Position numbers and translations under genes: made by a program. This document shows positions 1-15,300 of a stretch of 64,000 nucleotides of DNA, piece after piece. The notes below the pieces were generated by a model. That model saw nothing but the letters and a program-made list of their open reading frames with translations, had not been told where the DNA came from and searched no databases. Source of the DNA: Adiantum capillus-veneris (taxonomy: Eukaryota; Streptophyta; Polypodiopsida; Polypodiales; Pteridaceae); NCBI GenBank assembly GCA_014529385.2, contig CM043961.1, positions 14,768,978-14,832,977 of the forward strand. The letters run 5' to 3'. The stretch's first letter is position 1. The number at the start of each line of letters is the position of its first letter.

Positions 1-3000
1 GGTGAAACACCTTAGGACCTTGCTACCTTGCTTGCCAATGTTTACGTAGCCCCTCATTTGTTTACTGGATGGAAGGTTGGACAACTCGTGGACCTTGAAA
101 CCAAAGCCTCTTTGCTATATGAGAGCATAGGTTGGACCTAGTTGTAATACCCACTGCCACCTATAAACTACTATAGGACTATGCTTTCCAATGTTCAGGT
201 ATCCCTTGAGTCTTGCAAGGTTGAACACGTGGTGGACCTTGAAACTAAGAGCATAGCTTAGACAAGTGGTGGACCTAGTTATAATGCCCAATATCCAAGG
301 TGAAACACCTTAGTACCTTGCTACCTTGCTTGCCAATGTTTACGTAGCCCCTCATTTCTTTAATGGAAGCAAGGTTGGACAAGTAGTGGACCTTGAAACC
401 AAAGCCCCTTTGCTATATGAGAGCATAGGTTGGACGTAGTTGTAATACCCACAGCCACCTATCAACTACTATAGTACTATGCATTCCAATGTCCAAGTAT
501 CCCTTGCGTCTTTCAAGGTTGAACACGTGGTGGACCTTGAAACGAAAATCCCCTTTCTATATCAGAGCATAGCTTGGACAAGTGGTGGACCTAGTTATAA
601 TGCCCAATATCCAAGGTAAAACACCTTAGGATATTGCTACCTTGCTTGCCAATGTTTACGTAGCCCCTCATTTCTTTAATGGAAGCAAGCTTGGACAAGT
701 GGTTGACCTTGAAACCAAAGCCTCTTTGCTATATGAGAGCATAGGTTGGACCTAGTTCTACTACCCACTGCCACCTATGAACTACTATAGGACTATGCTT
801 TCCAATGTCCAAGCATCCCTTGTGTCTTGCAAGGTTGAACACGTGGTGGATTACTGAAACAAAAATCCCCTTTCTATATCAGAGCATATCTTGGACAAGT
901 GGTGGACATAGTTATAATACCCAATATCCAAGGTGAAACACCTTAGGACCTTGCTACCTTGCTTGCCAATGTTTACGTAGCCCCTCATTTATTTAATGGA
1001 AGCAAGGTTGGACAAGTGGTTGACCTTGAAACCAAAGCCTCTTTGCTATATGAGAGCATAGGTTGGACCTAGTTCTAATACCCACTGCCACCTATGAACT
1101 ACTATAGGACTATGCTTTCCAATGTCCAAGTATCCCTTGTGTCTTGCAAGGTTGAACACGTGGTGGATTACTGAAACAGAAATCCCCTTTCTATATCAGA
1201 GCATATCTTGGACAAGTGGTGGACATAGTTATAATGCCCAATATCCAAGGTGAAACACCTTAGGACCTTGCTACCTTGCTTGCCAATGTTTACGTAGCCC
1301 CTCATTTCTTTAATGGATGCAAGGTTGGACAACTAGTGGACCTTGAAACCAAAGCCTCTTTGTTATATGAGAGCATAGGTTAGAGCTAGTTGTAATACCC
1401 GGTGCAACCTATCAACTACTATAGGACTATGCTTCCCAATGTCGAAGTATCCCTTGAGTCTTGCAAGGTTGAACACATGGTGGACCTTGAAATAAAAATA
1501 CCCTTTCTATATCAGAGCATAGCTTGGACAAGTGGTGAACCTAGTTATAATGCCCAATATCCAAGGTGAAACACCTTAGGACCTTGCTACCTTGCTTGCC
1601 AATGTTTACGTAGCCCCTCAGTTGTTTAATGGATGCAAGGTTGGACAACTGGTGGACCTTGAAACCAAAGCCTCTTTGCTATATGAGAGCATAGGTTGGA
1701 CCTAGTTGTAATACCCACTTCCACCTATAAACTACTATAGGACTATGCTTTCCAATGTTCAGGTATCCCTTGAGTCTTGCAAGGTTGAACACGTGGTGGA
1801 CCTTGAAACTAAAATCCCCTTTCTATATCAGAGCATAGCTTGGACAAGTGGTGGACCTAGTTATAATGCCCAATATCCAAGGTGAAACACCTTAGTACCT
1901 TGCTACCTTGCTTGCCAATGTTTACGTAGCCCCTCATTTCTTTAATGGAAGCAAGGTTGGATAAGTGGTTGACCTTGAAACCAATGCCCCTTTGCTATAT
2001 GAGAGCATAGGTTGGACGTAGTTGTAATACCCACAGCCACCTATCAACTACTATAGTACTATGCTTTCCAATGTCCAAGTATCCCTTGAGTCTTTCAAGG
2101 TTGAACACGTGGTGGACCTTGAAACAAAAATCCCTTTTCTATATCAGAGCATAGCTTGGACAAGTGGTGGACCTAGTTATAAATCCCAATATCCAAGGTG
2201 AAACACCTTAGGATATTGCTACCTTGCTTGCCAATGTTTACGTAGCCCCTCATTTCTTTAATGGAAGCAAGGTTGGACAAGTGGTTGACCTTGAAACCAA
2301 AGCCTCTCTGCTATATGAGAGCATAGGTTGGACCTAGTTCTAATACCCACTGCCACCTATCAACTACTATAGTACTATGCTTTCCAATGTCCAAGTATCC
2401 CTTGTGTCTTGCAAGGTTGAACACGTGGTGGATTACTGAAACAAAAATCCCCTTTCTATATCAGAGCATATCTTGGACAAGTGGTGGACATAGTTATAAT
2501 GCCCAATATCCAAGGTGAAACACCTTAGGACCTTGCTACCTTGCTTGCCAATGTTTACGTAGCCCCTCATTTCTTTAATGGATGCAAGGTTGGACAACTA
2601 GTGGACCTTGAAACCAAAGCCTCTTTGTTATATGAGAGCATAGGTTAGAGCTAGTTGTAATACCCGGTGCAACCTATCAACTACTATAGGACTATGCTTC
2701 CCAATGTCGAAGTATCCCTTGAGTCTTGCAAGGTTGAACACGTGGTGGACCTTGAAATAAAAATACCCTTTCTATATCAGAGCATAGCTTGGACAAGTGG
2801 TGAACCTAGTTATAATGCCCAATATCCAAGGTGAAACACCTTAGGACCTTGCAACCTTGCTTGCCAATGTTGACGTAGCCCCTCATTTGTTTAATGGATG
2901 CAAGGTTGGACAACTCGTGGACCTTGAAACCAAAGCCTCTTTGCTATATGAGAGCATAGGTTGGACCTAGTTGTAATACCCACTGCCACCTATAAACTAC

Positions 3001-6000
3001 TATAGGACTATGCTTTCCAATGTTCAGGTATCCCTTGAGTCTTGCAAGGTTGAAGACGTGGTGGAACTTGAAACTAAAATCCCCTTTCTATATCAGAGCA
3101 TAGCTTGGACAAGTGGTGGACCTAGTTATAATGCCCAATATCCAAGGTGAAACACCTTAGTACCTTGCTACCATGCTTGCCAATGTTTACGTAGCCCCTC
3201 ATTTCTTTAATGGAAGCAAGGTTGGACAAGTGGTTGACCTTGAAACCAAAGCCCCTTTGCTATATGAGAGCATAGGTTGGACGTAGTTGTAATACCCACA
3301 GCCACCTATCAACTACTATAGTACTATGCTTTCCAATGTCCAAGTATCCCTTGCGTCTTTCAAGGTTGAACACGTGGTGGACCTTGAAACGAAAATCCCC
3401 TTTCTATATCAGAGCATAGCTTGGACAAGTGGTGGACCTAGTTATAATGCCCAATATCCAAGGTAAAACACCTTAGGATATTGCTACCTTGCTTGCCAAT
3501 GTTTACGTAGCCCCTCATTTCTTTAATGGAAGCAAGCTTGGACAAGTGGTTGACCTTGAAACCAAAGCCTCTTTGCTATATGAGAGCATAGGTTGGACCT
3601 AGTTCTAATACCCACTGCCACCTATGAACTACTATAGGACTATGCTTTCCAATGTCCAAGTATCCCTTGTGTCTTGCAAGGTTCAACACGTGGTGGATTA
3701 CTGAAACAAAAATCCCCTTTCTATATCAGAGCATATCTTGGACAAGTGGTGGACATAGTTATAATGCCCAATATCCAAGGTGAAACACCTTAGGACCTTG
3801 CTACCTTGCTTGCCAATGTTTACGTAGCTCCTCATTTCTTTAATGGATGCAAGGTTGGACAACTAGTGGACCTTGAAACCAAAGCCTCTTTGTTATATGA
3901 GAGCATAGGTTAGAGCTAGTTGTAATACCCGGTGCAACCTATCAACTACTATAGGACTATGCTTCCCAATGTGGAAGTATCCCTTGAGTCTTGCAAGGTT
4001 GAACACGTGGTGACCTTGAAATAAAAATACCCTTTCTATATCAGAGCATAGCTTGGACAAGTGGTGAACCTAGTTATAATGCCCAATATCCAAGGTGAAA
4101 CACCTTAGGACCTTGCTACCTTGCTTGCCAATGTTTACGTAGCCCCTCATTTGTTTAATGGATGCAAGGTTGGACAACTCGTGGACCTTGAAACCAAAGC
4201 CTCTTTGCTTTATGAGAGCATAGGTTGGACCTAGTTGTAATACCCACTGCCACCTATAAACTACTATAGGACTATGCTTTCCAATGTTCAGGTATCCCTT
4301 GAGTCTTGCAAGGTTGAACACGTGGTGGAACTTGAAACTAAAATCCCCTTTCTATATCAGAGCATAGCTTGGACAAGTGGTGGACCTAGTTATAATGCCC
4401 AATATCCAAGGTGAAACACCTTAGTACCTTGCTACCTTGCTTGCCAATGTTTACGTAGCCCCTCATTTCTTTATTGAAAGCAAGGTTGGACAAGTGGTTG
4501 ACCTTGAAACCAAAGCCCCTTTGCTATATGAGAGCATAGGTTGGACGTAGTTGTAATACCCACAGCCACCTATCAACTACTATAGTACTATGCTTTCCAA
4601 TGTCCAAGTATCCCTTGAGTCTTTCAAGGTTGAACACGTGGTGGACCTTGAAACAAAAATCCCTTTTCTATATCAGAGCATAGCTTGGACAAGTGGTGGA
4701 CCTAGTTATAATGCCCAATATCCAAGGTGAAACACCTTAGGATATTGCTACCTTGCTTGCCAATGTTTACGTAGCCCCTCATTTCTTTAATGGAAGCAAC
4801 GTTGGACAAGTGGTTGACCTTGAAACCAAAGCCTCTTTGCTATATGAGAGCATAGGTTGGACCTAGTTCTAATACCCACTGCCACCTATCAACTACTATA
4901 GTACTATGCTTTCCAATGTCCAAGTATCCCTTGTGACTTGCAAGGTTGAACACGTGGTGGATTACTGAAACAAAAATCCCCTTTCTATATCAGAGCATAT
5001 CTTGGACAAGTGGTGGACATAGTTATAATGCCCAATATCCAAGGTGAAACACCTTAGGACCTTGCTACCTTGCTTGCCAATGTTTACATAGCCCCTCATT
5101 TCTTTAATGGATGCAAGGTTGGACAACTAGTGGACCTTGAAACCAAAGCCTCTTTGTTATATGAGAGCATAGGTTAGAGCTAGTTGTAATACCCGGTGCA
5201 ACCTATCAACTACTATAGGACTATGCTTTCCAATGTCGAAGTATCCCTTGAGTCTTGCAAGGTTGAACACGTGGTGGACCTTGAAATAAAAATACCCTTT
5301 CTATATCAGAGCATAGCTTGGACAAGTGGTGAACCTAGTTGTAATGCCCAATATCCAAGGTGAAACACCTTAGGACCTTGCTACCTTGCTTGCCAATGTT
5401 TACGTAGCCCCTCATTTGTTTAATGGATGCAAGGTTGGACAACTCGTGGACCTTGAAACCAAAGCCTCTTTGCTATATGAGAGCATAGGTTGGACCTAGT
5501 TGTAATACCCACTGCCACCTATAAACTACTATAGGACTATGCTTTCCAATGTTCAGGTATCCCTTGAGTCTTGCAAGGTTGAACACGTGGTGGACCTTGA
5601 AACTAAAATCCCCTTTCTATATCAGAGCATAGCTTGGACAAGTGGTGGACCTACTTATAATGCCCAATATCCAAGGTGAAACACCTTAGTACCTTGCTAC
5701 CTTGCTTGCCAATGTTTACGTAGCCCCTCATTTCTTTAATGGAAGCAAGGTTGGACAAGTGGTTGACCTTGAAACCAAAGCCCCTTTGCTATATGAGAGC
5801 ATAGGTTGGACGTAGTTGTAATACCCACAGCCACCTATCAACTACTATAGTACTATGCTTTCCAATGTCCAAGTATCCCTTGAGTCTTGCAAGGTTGAAC
5901 ACGTGGTGGACCTTGAAACGAAAATCCCCTTTCTATATCAGAGCATAGCTTGGACAAGTGGTGGACCTAGTTATAATGCCCAATATCCAAGGTAAAACAC

Positions 6001-8837
6001 CTTAGGATATTGCTACCTTGCTTGCCAATGTTTACGTAGCCCCTCATTTCTTTAATGGAAGCAAGGTTGGACAAGTGGTTGACCTTGAAACCAAAGCCTC
6101 TTTCCTATATGAGAGCATAGGTTGGACCTAGTTCTAATACCCACTGCCACCTATGAACTACTATAGGACTATGCTTTCCAATGTCCAAGTATCCCTTGTG
6201 TCTTGCAAGGTTGAACACGTGGTGGATTACTGAAACAAAAATCCCCTTTCTATATCAGAGCATATCTTGGACAAGTGGTGGACATAGTTATAATGCCCAA
6301 TATCCAAGGTGAAACACCTTAGGACCTTGCTACCTTGCTTGCCAATGTTTACGTAGCCCCTCATTTCTTTAATGGATGCAAGGTTGGACAACTAGTGGAC
6401 CTTGAAACCAAAGCCTCTTTGTTATATGAGAGCATAGGTTAGAGCTAGTTGTAATACCCGGTGCAACCTATCAACTACTATAGGACTATGCTTCTTAATG
6501 TCGAAGTATCCCTTGAGTCTTGCAAGGTTGAACACGTGGTGGACCTTGAAATGAAAATCCCCTTTCTATATCAGAGCATAGCTTGGACAAGTGGTGAACC
6601 TAGTTATAATGCCCAATATGCAAGGTGAAACACCTTAGTACCTTGCTACCTTGCTTGCCAATGTTTACGTAGCCCCTCATTTTTTTAATGGATGCAAGGT
6701 TGGACAACTGGTGGACCTTGAAACCAAAGCCTCTTTGCTATATGAGAGCATAGGTTTGACCTAGTTGTAATACCCACTGCCACCTATATACTACTATAGG
6801 ACTATGCTTTCCAATGTTCAGGTATCCCTTGAGTCTTGCAAGGTTGAAGACGTGGTGGACCTTGAAACTAAAATCCCCTTTCTATATCAGAGCATAGCTT
6901 GGACAAGTGGTGGACCTAGTTATAATGCCCAATATCCAAGGTGAAACACCTTAGTACCTTGCTACCTTGCTTGCCAATGTTTACGTAGCCCCTCATTTCT
7001 TTAATGGAAGCAAGGTTGGACAAGTGGTTGACCTTGAAACCAAAGCCCCTTTGCTATATGAGAGCATAGGTTGGACGTAGTTGTAATACCCACAGCCACC
7101 TATCAACTACTATAGTACTATGCTTTCCAATGTCCAAGTATCCCTTGAGTCTTTCAAGGTTGAACACGTGGTGGACCTTGAAACGAAAATCCCCTTTCTA
7201 TATCAGAGCATAGCTTGGACAAGTGGTGGACCTAGTTATAATGCCCAATATCCAAGGTAAAACACCTTAGGATATTGCTACCTTGCTTGCCAATGTTTAC
7301 GTAGCCCCTCATTTCTTTAATGGAATCAAGGTTGGACAAGTGGTTGACCTTGAAACCAAAGCCTCTTTGCTATATGAGAGCATAGGTTGGACCTAGTTCT
7401 AATACCCACTGCCACCTATGAACTACTATAGGACTATGCTTTCCAATGTCCAAGTATCCCTTGTGTCTTGCAAGGTTGAGCACGTGGTGGATTACTGAAA
7501 CAAAAATCCCCTTTCTATATCAGAGCATATCTTGGACAAGTGGTGGACATAGTTATAATGCCCAATATCCAAGGTGAAACACCTTAGGACCTTGCTACCT
7601 TGCTTCTCAATGTTTACGTAGCCCCTCATTTCTTTAATGGATGCAAGGTTGGACAACTAGTGGACCTTGAAACCAAAGCCTCTTTGTTATATGAGAGCAT
7701 AGGTTAGAGCTAGTTGTAATACCCGCTGCAACCTATCAACTACTATAGGATTATGCTTCCCAATGTCGAAGTATCCCTTGAGTCTTGCAAGGTTGAACAC
7801 GTGGTGGAGCTTGAAATGAAAATCCCCTTTCTATATCAGAGCATAGCTTGGACAAGTGGTGAACCTAGTTATAATGCCCAATATCCAAGGTGAAACACCT
7901 TAGGACCTTGCTACCGTGCTTGCCAATGTTTACGTAGCCCCTCATTTTTTTAATGGATGCAAGGTTGGACAACTGATGGACCTTGAAACCAAAGCCTCTT
8001 TGCTATATGAGAGCATAGGTTGGACCTAGTTGTAATACCCACTGCCACCTATAAACTGCTATAGGACTATGCTTTCCAATGTTCAGGTATCCCTTGAGTC
8101 TTGCAAGGTTGAAGACGTGGTGGACCTTGAAACTAAAATCCCCTTTCTATATCAGAGCATAGCTTGGACAAGTGGTGGACCTAGTTATAATGCCCAATAT
8201 CCAAGGTGAAACACCTTAGTACCTTGCTACCTTGCTTGCCAATGTTTACGTAGCCCCTCATTTCTTTAATGGAAGCAAGGTTGGACAAGTGGTTGACCTT
8301 GAAACCAAAGCCCCTTTGCTATATGAGAGCATAGGTTGGACATAGTTGTAATACCCACAGCCACCTATCAACTACTATAGTACTATGCTTTCCAATGTCC
8401 AAGTATCCCTTGAGTTTTTCAAGGTTGAACACGTGGTGGACCTTGAAACGAAAATCCCCTTTATATATCAGAGCATAGCTTGGACAAGTGGTGGACCTAG
8501 TTATAATGCCCAATATCCAAGGTGAAACACCTTAGGATATTGCTACCTTGCTTGCCAATGTTTACGTAGCCCCTCATTTCTTTAATGGAAGCAAGGTTGG
8601 ACAAGTGGTTGACCTTTAAACCAAAGCCTCTTTGCTATATGAGAGCATAGGTTGGACCTAGTTCTAATACCCACTGCCACCTATGAACTACTATAGGACT
8701 ATGCTTTCCAATGTCCAAGTATCCCTTGTGTCTTGCAAGGTTGAACACGTGGTGGATTATTGAAACCAAAATCCCCTTTCTATATCAGAGCAGATCTTGG
8801 ACAAGTGCTGGACATAGTTATAATACCCAATATCCAA
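1..8837. repeat. Higher-order repeat block, 4 monomers per ~1265 bp
   Basis: Four distinguishable monomer types alternate in fixed order. Type 1 has TATAAACTAC and GTTCAGG. Type 2 has GGACGTAGTTG, CACAGCCACC and TATAGTACTATG. Type 3 has a GTGTCTTGC and GGATTACTGAAAC variant. Type 4 has GACAACTAGTGG and CCCGGTGCAACC. Type 1 starts at 1565, 2830, 4094, 5359, 6624 and 7889, spaced 1264-1265 bp, with an earlier copy at position 1. The order breaks in the fourth monomer after 7889 (near 8837). About seven copies are therefore present, very similar to one another, which points to recent amplification by unequal exchange. Confidence 0.92.
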
Positions 8838-9153
8838 GGTTAAACACCTTAGGACCTTGCCACCTTGCTTGCCAATGTTTACGTAGCCCCTCATTTCTTT
8901 AATGTAAGCAAGGTTGGACAAGTGGTGGACCTTGAAACCAAAGCCTCTTTGCTATATGAGAGCATATGTTGGACCTAGTTGTAATAGCCACTGCCAGCTA
9001 TCAACTACTATAGGACTATGGTTTCCAATGTCCAAGTATCCCTTGAGTCCTTCAAGGTTGAACATGTGGTGGACCTTGAAACGAAAATCCCCTTTCTATA
9101 TGAGAGCATAGCTAGGACAAGTGGTGGACCTAGTTATAATGCCCAATATCCAA

Positions 9154-12100
9154 GGTGAAACACCTTAGGACCTTGCTACCTTGCTTGCCAATGTTTACGT
9201 AGCCCCTCATTTCTTTAAAGGAAGCAAGGTTGGATAAGTGGTGGACTTTGAAACCAAAGCCTCTTTGCTATATGAGAGCATAGGTTGGACCTAGTTGTAA
9301 TACCCACTCCCACCTATCAACTACTATAGGACTATGCTTTTCAATGTCCAAGTATCCCTTGAGCCTTTCAAGGTTGACCACGTGGTGCACCTTGAAACAA
9401 AAATTCCCTTTCTATACCAGACCATAGCTTGGAGAAGTGGTGGACATAGTTATAATGCCCAATATCCAAGGTGAAACCTAGTTGTAATACCCACTGCAAC
9501 CTATCAACTACTATAGGACTATGCTTTCCAATGTCCAAGTATCCCTTGAGTCTTGCATGGTTGAACACGTGGTGGACCTTGAAATGAAAATACACTTTCT
9601 ATATCAGAGCATAGCTTGGACAAGTGGTGGACCTAGTTATAATGCCCAATATCCAAGGTAAAACACCTAAGGACCTTGCTACCTTGCTTGCCAATGTTTA
9701 CCTAGCCCCTCATTTCTTTAATGGAAGCAAGGTTGCACAAGTCGTTGACCTTGAAACCAAAGCCTCTTTGCTATATGCGAGCATAGGTTGGACCTAGTTG
9801 TAATACCCACTGCCACCTATCAACTACTATAGAACTATGCTTTTCAATGTCCAAGTATCCCTTGAGTTTTGCAAGGTTGAACATGTGGTGCATTACTGAA
9901 ACCAAAATCCCCTTTCTATACCAGAGCATATCTTGGACAACTGGTGGACCTAGTTATAATGCCGAATATCCAAGGTGAAGAACCTTAGGACCTTGCTACC
10001 TTGGTTGCCAATGTTTACATAGCCCCTCATTTCTTTAATGGAAGCAAGGCTGGACAAGTGGTAGACCTTGAAACCAAAGCCTCTTTGCTATATGAGAGCA
10101 TATGTTGGACCTAGTTGTAATACCCACTGCCACCTATCAACTACTATAGGACAATGCTCTCCAATGTCCAAGTATCCCTTGAGTCTTTCAAGGTTGAACA
10201 TGTGGTGGACCTTGAAACTTAAATCCCCTTTCTATATCAAAGCATAGCTAGGACAAGTGGTGGACCTAGTTATAATGCCAAATATCCAAGGTGAAACACC
10301 TTAGTACCTTTCTACCTTGCTTACCAATGTTTATGTAGCCCCTCATTTCGTTAATGGAAGCAAGGATGGACAAGTGATGGACCTTGAAAATAAAGCCTCT
10401 TTGCTATATGAGAGCATAGGTTGGACCTAGTTGTAATACACACTGCCACCTATCAACTACTATAGGACTATGCTTTCCAGTGTCCAAGTATCCCTTCAGT
10501 TTTTCAAGGTTGAACACGTGGTGGACCTTGCAATGAAAATCCCCTTTCTACATCAGAGCATAGCATGGAGAAGTAGTGGACCTAGTTATAATGCCGAATA
10601 TCCAAGGTGAAACACCTAAGGACCTTGCTACCTTGCTTGCCAATGTTTACGTAGCCCCTCATTTCTTTAATGGATGCAAGGTTGGACAACTAGTGGACCT
10701 TGAAACCAAAGCCTCTTTGTTATATGAGAGCATAGGTTGGAGCTAGTTGTAATACCCGCTGCAACCTATCAACTACTATAGGACTATGCTTTCCAATGTC
10801 CAAGTATCCCTTGAGTCTTGCAAGGTTGAACACGTGGTGGACCTTGAAATGAAAATACACTTTTTATATTAGAGCATAGCTTGGACAAGTGGTGGACCTA
10901 GTTATAATGCCCAATATCCAAGGTAAAACACCTTACGACCTTGCTACCTTGCTTGCCAATGTTTACCTAGCCCCTCATTTCTTTAATGGAAGCAAGGTTG
11001 GACAAGTCGTTGACCTTGAAACCAAAGCCTCTTTGCTATATGGGAGCATAGGTTGGACCTAGTTGTAATACCCACTGCCACCTATCAACTACTATAGAAC
11101 TATGCTTTCCAATGTCCAAGTATCCCTTGAGACTTGCAAGGTTGAACACGTGGTGGATTACTGAAACCAAAATCCCCTTTCTATATCAGAGCATATCTTG
11201 GACAAGTGGTGGACCTAGTTATAATGCCGAATATCCAAGGTGAAGCACCTTAGGACCTTGCTACCTTGGTTGCCAATGTTTACATAGCCCCTCATTTCTT
11301 TAATGTAAGCAAGGTTGGACAAGTGGTAGACCTTGAAACCAAAGCCTCTTTGCTATATGAGAGCATATGTTCGACCTAGTTGTAATACCCACTGCCACCT
11401 ATCAACTACTATAGGACAATGCTCTCCAATGTCCAAGTATCCCTTGAGTCTTTCAAGGTTGAACATGTGGTGTACCTTGAAACTTAAATCCCCTTTCTAT
11501 ATCAAAGCATAGCTAGGACAAGTGGTGGACCTAGTTATAATGCCGAATATCCAAGGTGAAACACCTTAGTACCTTGCTACCTTGCGTACCAATGTTTATG
11601 TAGCCCCTCATTTCTTTAATGGAAGCAAGGATGGACAAGTGATGGACCTTGAAAATAAAGCCTCTTTGCTATATGAGAGCATAGGTTAGACCTAGTTGTA
11701 ATACACACTGCCACGTATCAACTACTATAGGACTATGCTTTCCAGTGTCCAAGTATCCCTTCAGTTTTTCAAGGTTGAACACGTGGTGGACCTTGAAATG
11801 AAAATCCCCTTTCTACATCAGAGCATAGCATGGAGAAGTAGTGGACCTAGTTATAATGCCGAATATCCAAGGTGAAACACCTAAGGACCTTGCTACCTTG
11901 CTTGCCAATGTTTACGTAGCCCCTCATTTCTTTAATGGATGCAAGGTTGGACAACTAGTGTACCTTGAAACCAAAGCCTCTTTGTTATATGAGAGCATAG
12001 GTTGGAGCTAGTTGTAATACCCGCTGCAACCTATCAACTACTATAGGACTATGCTTTCCAACGTCGAAGTATCCCTTGAGTCTTGCAAGGTTGAACACGT

Positions 12101-12186
12101 GGTGGACCTTGAAATGAAAATACCCTTTCTATATCAGAGCATAGCTTGGACAAGTGGTGAACCTAGTTATAATGCCCAATATCCAA
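9154..12186. repeat. Satellite block with a second 1265-bp higher-order pattern
   Basis: After the first block the monomer variants change. A different four-monomer pattern is seen about twice. The variant CCTAGCCCCT occurs at 9701 and 10966 (1265 bp apart), GTGAAGAACC/GTGAAGCACC near 9976 and 11239, and AAGGATGGACAAGTGATGG near 10363 and 11627. The block also holds the first shortened monomer (9470-9656). Two higher-order families therefore lie side by side in the same orientation. Confidence 0.75.
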
Positions 12187-12391
12187 GGTGAAACACCTTA
12201 GGACCTTGGTACCTTGCTTGCCAATGTTTACGTAGCCCCTCATTTCTATAGGACTTTTCTTTCCAATGTCCAAGTATCCCTTGAGTCTTGCAAGGTTGAA
12301 CAAGTGGTGGACCTTGAAACTAAAATCCCCTTTCTATATCAGAGCATAGCTTGGACAAGTGGTGGACCTAGTTATAATGCCCAATATCCAA
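12187..12391. repeat. Shortened satellite monomer (~205 bp)
   Basis: The distance between successive GGTGAAAC boxes here is about 205 bp instead of 316. The end of the second half (CCTCATTTCT) is joined directly to the later part of the first half (CTATAGGACT), removing about 110 bp. The chance 60-aa frame at 12214-12396 exists because of this junction. It is a one-off deletion in this window. Confidence 0.8.
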
Positions 12392-15300
12392 GGTGAAACA
12401 CCTTAGGCCCTTGCTACCTTGCTTGCCAATGTTTACGTAGCCCCTCATTTCTTTAAAGCAAGCAAGGTTGGACAAGTGGTGGACTTTGAAACCAAAGCCT
12501 CTTTGCTATATGAGAGCATAGGTTGGACCTAGTTGTAATACCCACTGCCACCTATCAACTACTATAGGACTATGCTTTCCAATGTCCAAGTATCCCTTGA
12601 TCCTTTCAAGGTTGACCACGTGGTGCACCTTGAAACGAAAATTCCCTTTCTATACCAGACCATAGCTTGGAGAAATGGTGGACATAGTTATAATGCCCAA
12701 TATCCAAGGTGAAACCTAGTTGTAATACCCACTGCAACCTATCAACTACTATAGGACTATGCTTTCCAATGTCCAAGTATCCCTTGAGTCTTCCAAGGTT
12801 GAACACGTGGTGGACCTTGAAATGAAAATACCCTTTCTATATCAGAGCATAGCTTGGACAAGTGGTGGAACTAGTTATAATGCCCAATATCCAAGGTGAA
12901 ACACCTTAGGACCTTGCTACCTTCCTTGCCAATGTTTACGTAGCCCCTCATTTCTTTAATGGATGCAAGGTTGGACAACTGGTGGACCTTAAAACCAAAG
13001 CCTCTTTGCTATATGAGAGCATAGGTTGGACCTAGTTGTAATACCCACTGCCACCTATAAACTACTATAGGACTATGCTTTCCAATGTCGAGGTATCCCT
13101 TGAGTCTTGCAAGGTTGAACACGTGGTGGATTTCTGAAACCAAAATCCCCTTTCTATATCAGAGCATATCTTGGACAAGTAGTGGACATAGTTATAATGC
13201 CCAATATCCAAGGTGAAACACCTTAGGACCTTGCTACCTTGCTTTCCAAAGCTTACGTAGCCCCTCATTTCTTTAATGTAAGCAAGGTTGGACAAGTGGT
13301 GGACCTTGAAACCAAAGCCTCTTTGATATATGAGAGCATATGTTGGACCTAGTTGTAATACCCACTGCCAGCTATCAACTACTATAGGACTATGCTTTCC
13401 AATGTCCAAGTATCCCTTGAGTCCTTCAAGGTTGAACATGTGGTGGACCTTGAAACTAAAATCCCCTTTCTATATCAGAGCACAGCTAGGACAAGTGGTG
13501 GACCTAGTTATAATGCCCAACATACAAGGTGAAACACCTTAGGACCTTGATACCTTGCTTACCAATGTTTATGTAGCCCCTCATTTCTTTAATGGAAGCA
13601 AGGTTGCACAAGTGGTGGACCTTGAAACGAAAGCCTCTTTGCTATATGAGAGCATATGTGGACCTAGTTGTAATAGCCACTGCCAGCTATCAACTACTAT
13701 AGGACTATAGTTTCCAATGTCCAAGTATCCCTTGAGTCTTTCAAGGTTGAACATGTGGTGGACCTTGAAACGAAAATCCCCTTTCTATATGAGAGGATAG
13801 GTAGGACAAGTGGTGGACCTAGTTATAATGCCCAATATCCAAGTTGAAACACCTTAGGACCTTGCTACCTTGCTTGCCAATGTTTACATAGCCCCTCATT
13901 TCTTTAAAGGAAGCAAGGTTGGACAAGTGGTGGACTTTGAAACCAAAGCCTCTTTGCTATATGAGAGCATAGGTTGGACCTAGTTGTAATACCCACTGCC
14001 ACCTATCAACTACTATAGGACTATGCTTTCCAATGTCCAAGTATCCCTTGAGCCTTTCAAGGTTGACCACGTGGTGCACCTTGAAACGAAGATTCCTTTT
14101 CTATACCAGACCATAGCTTGGAGAAGTGGTGGACATAGTTATAATGCCCAATATCCAAGGTGAAAGCTAGTTGTAATACCCACTGCAACCTTTCAACTAC
14201 TATAGGACTATGCTTTCCAATGTCCAAGTATCCCTTGAGTCTTGCAAGGTTGAACACGTGGTGCACCTTGAAATGAAAATACCCTTTCTATATCAGAGCA
14301 TAGATTGGACAAGTGGTGGACCTAGTTATAATGCCCAATATCCAAGGTGAAACACCCTAGGACCTTGCTACCTTGCTTGCCAATGTTTACGTAGCCCCTC
14401 AGTTCTTTAATGGATGCAAGGTTGGAGAACTGGTGGACCTTAAAACCAAAGCCTCTTTGCTATATGAGAGCATAGGTTGGACCTAGTTGTAATACCCACT
14501 GCCACCTATAAACTACTATAGGACTATGCTTTCCAATGTCCAGGTATCCCTTGAGTCTTGCAAGGTTGAACACGTGGTGGATTACTGAAACCAAAATCCC
14601 CTTTCTATACCAGAGCATATCTTGGACAAGTGGTGGACATAGTTATAATGCCCAATATCCAAGGTGACACACCTTAGGACCTTGCTACCTTGAAGCCAAT
14701 GTTTATGTAGCCCCTCATTTATTTAATGTAAGCAAGGTTGGAGAAGTGGTGGACCTTGAAACCAAAGCCTCTTTGCTATATGAGAGCATATGTTGGACCT
14801 AGTTGTAATACCCACTGCCAGCTATCAACTACTATAGGACTATGCTTTCCAATGTCCAAGTATCCCTTGAGTTCTTCAAGGTTAAACATGTGGTGGACCT
14901 TGAAACTAAAATCCCCTTTCTATATCAGAGCAAAGCTAGGAAGAGTGGTGGACCTAGTTATAATGCCCAATATACAAGGTGAAACACATTAGGACCTTGG
15001 TACCTTGCTTACCAATGTTTATGTAGCCCCTCATTTCTTTAATGGATGCACGGTTGGACAACTGGTGGACCTTAAAACCAAAGCCTCTTTGCTATATGAG
15101 AGCATAGGTTGGACCTAGTTGTAATACCCACTGCCACCTATCAGCTACTATAGGACTATGGTTTCCAATGTCCAAGTATCCCTTGAGTCTTTCAAGGTTG
15201 AACACGTGGTGGACCTTGAAACGAAAATACCCTTTCTATACCAGAGCATAGTTTGGAGAAGTGGTGGACCTAGTTATAATGCCCAATATCCAAGGTGAAA

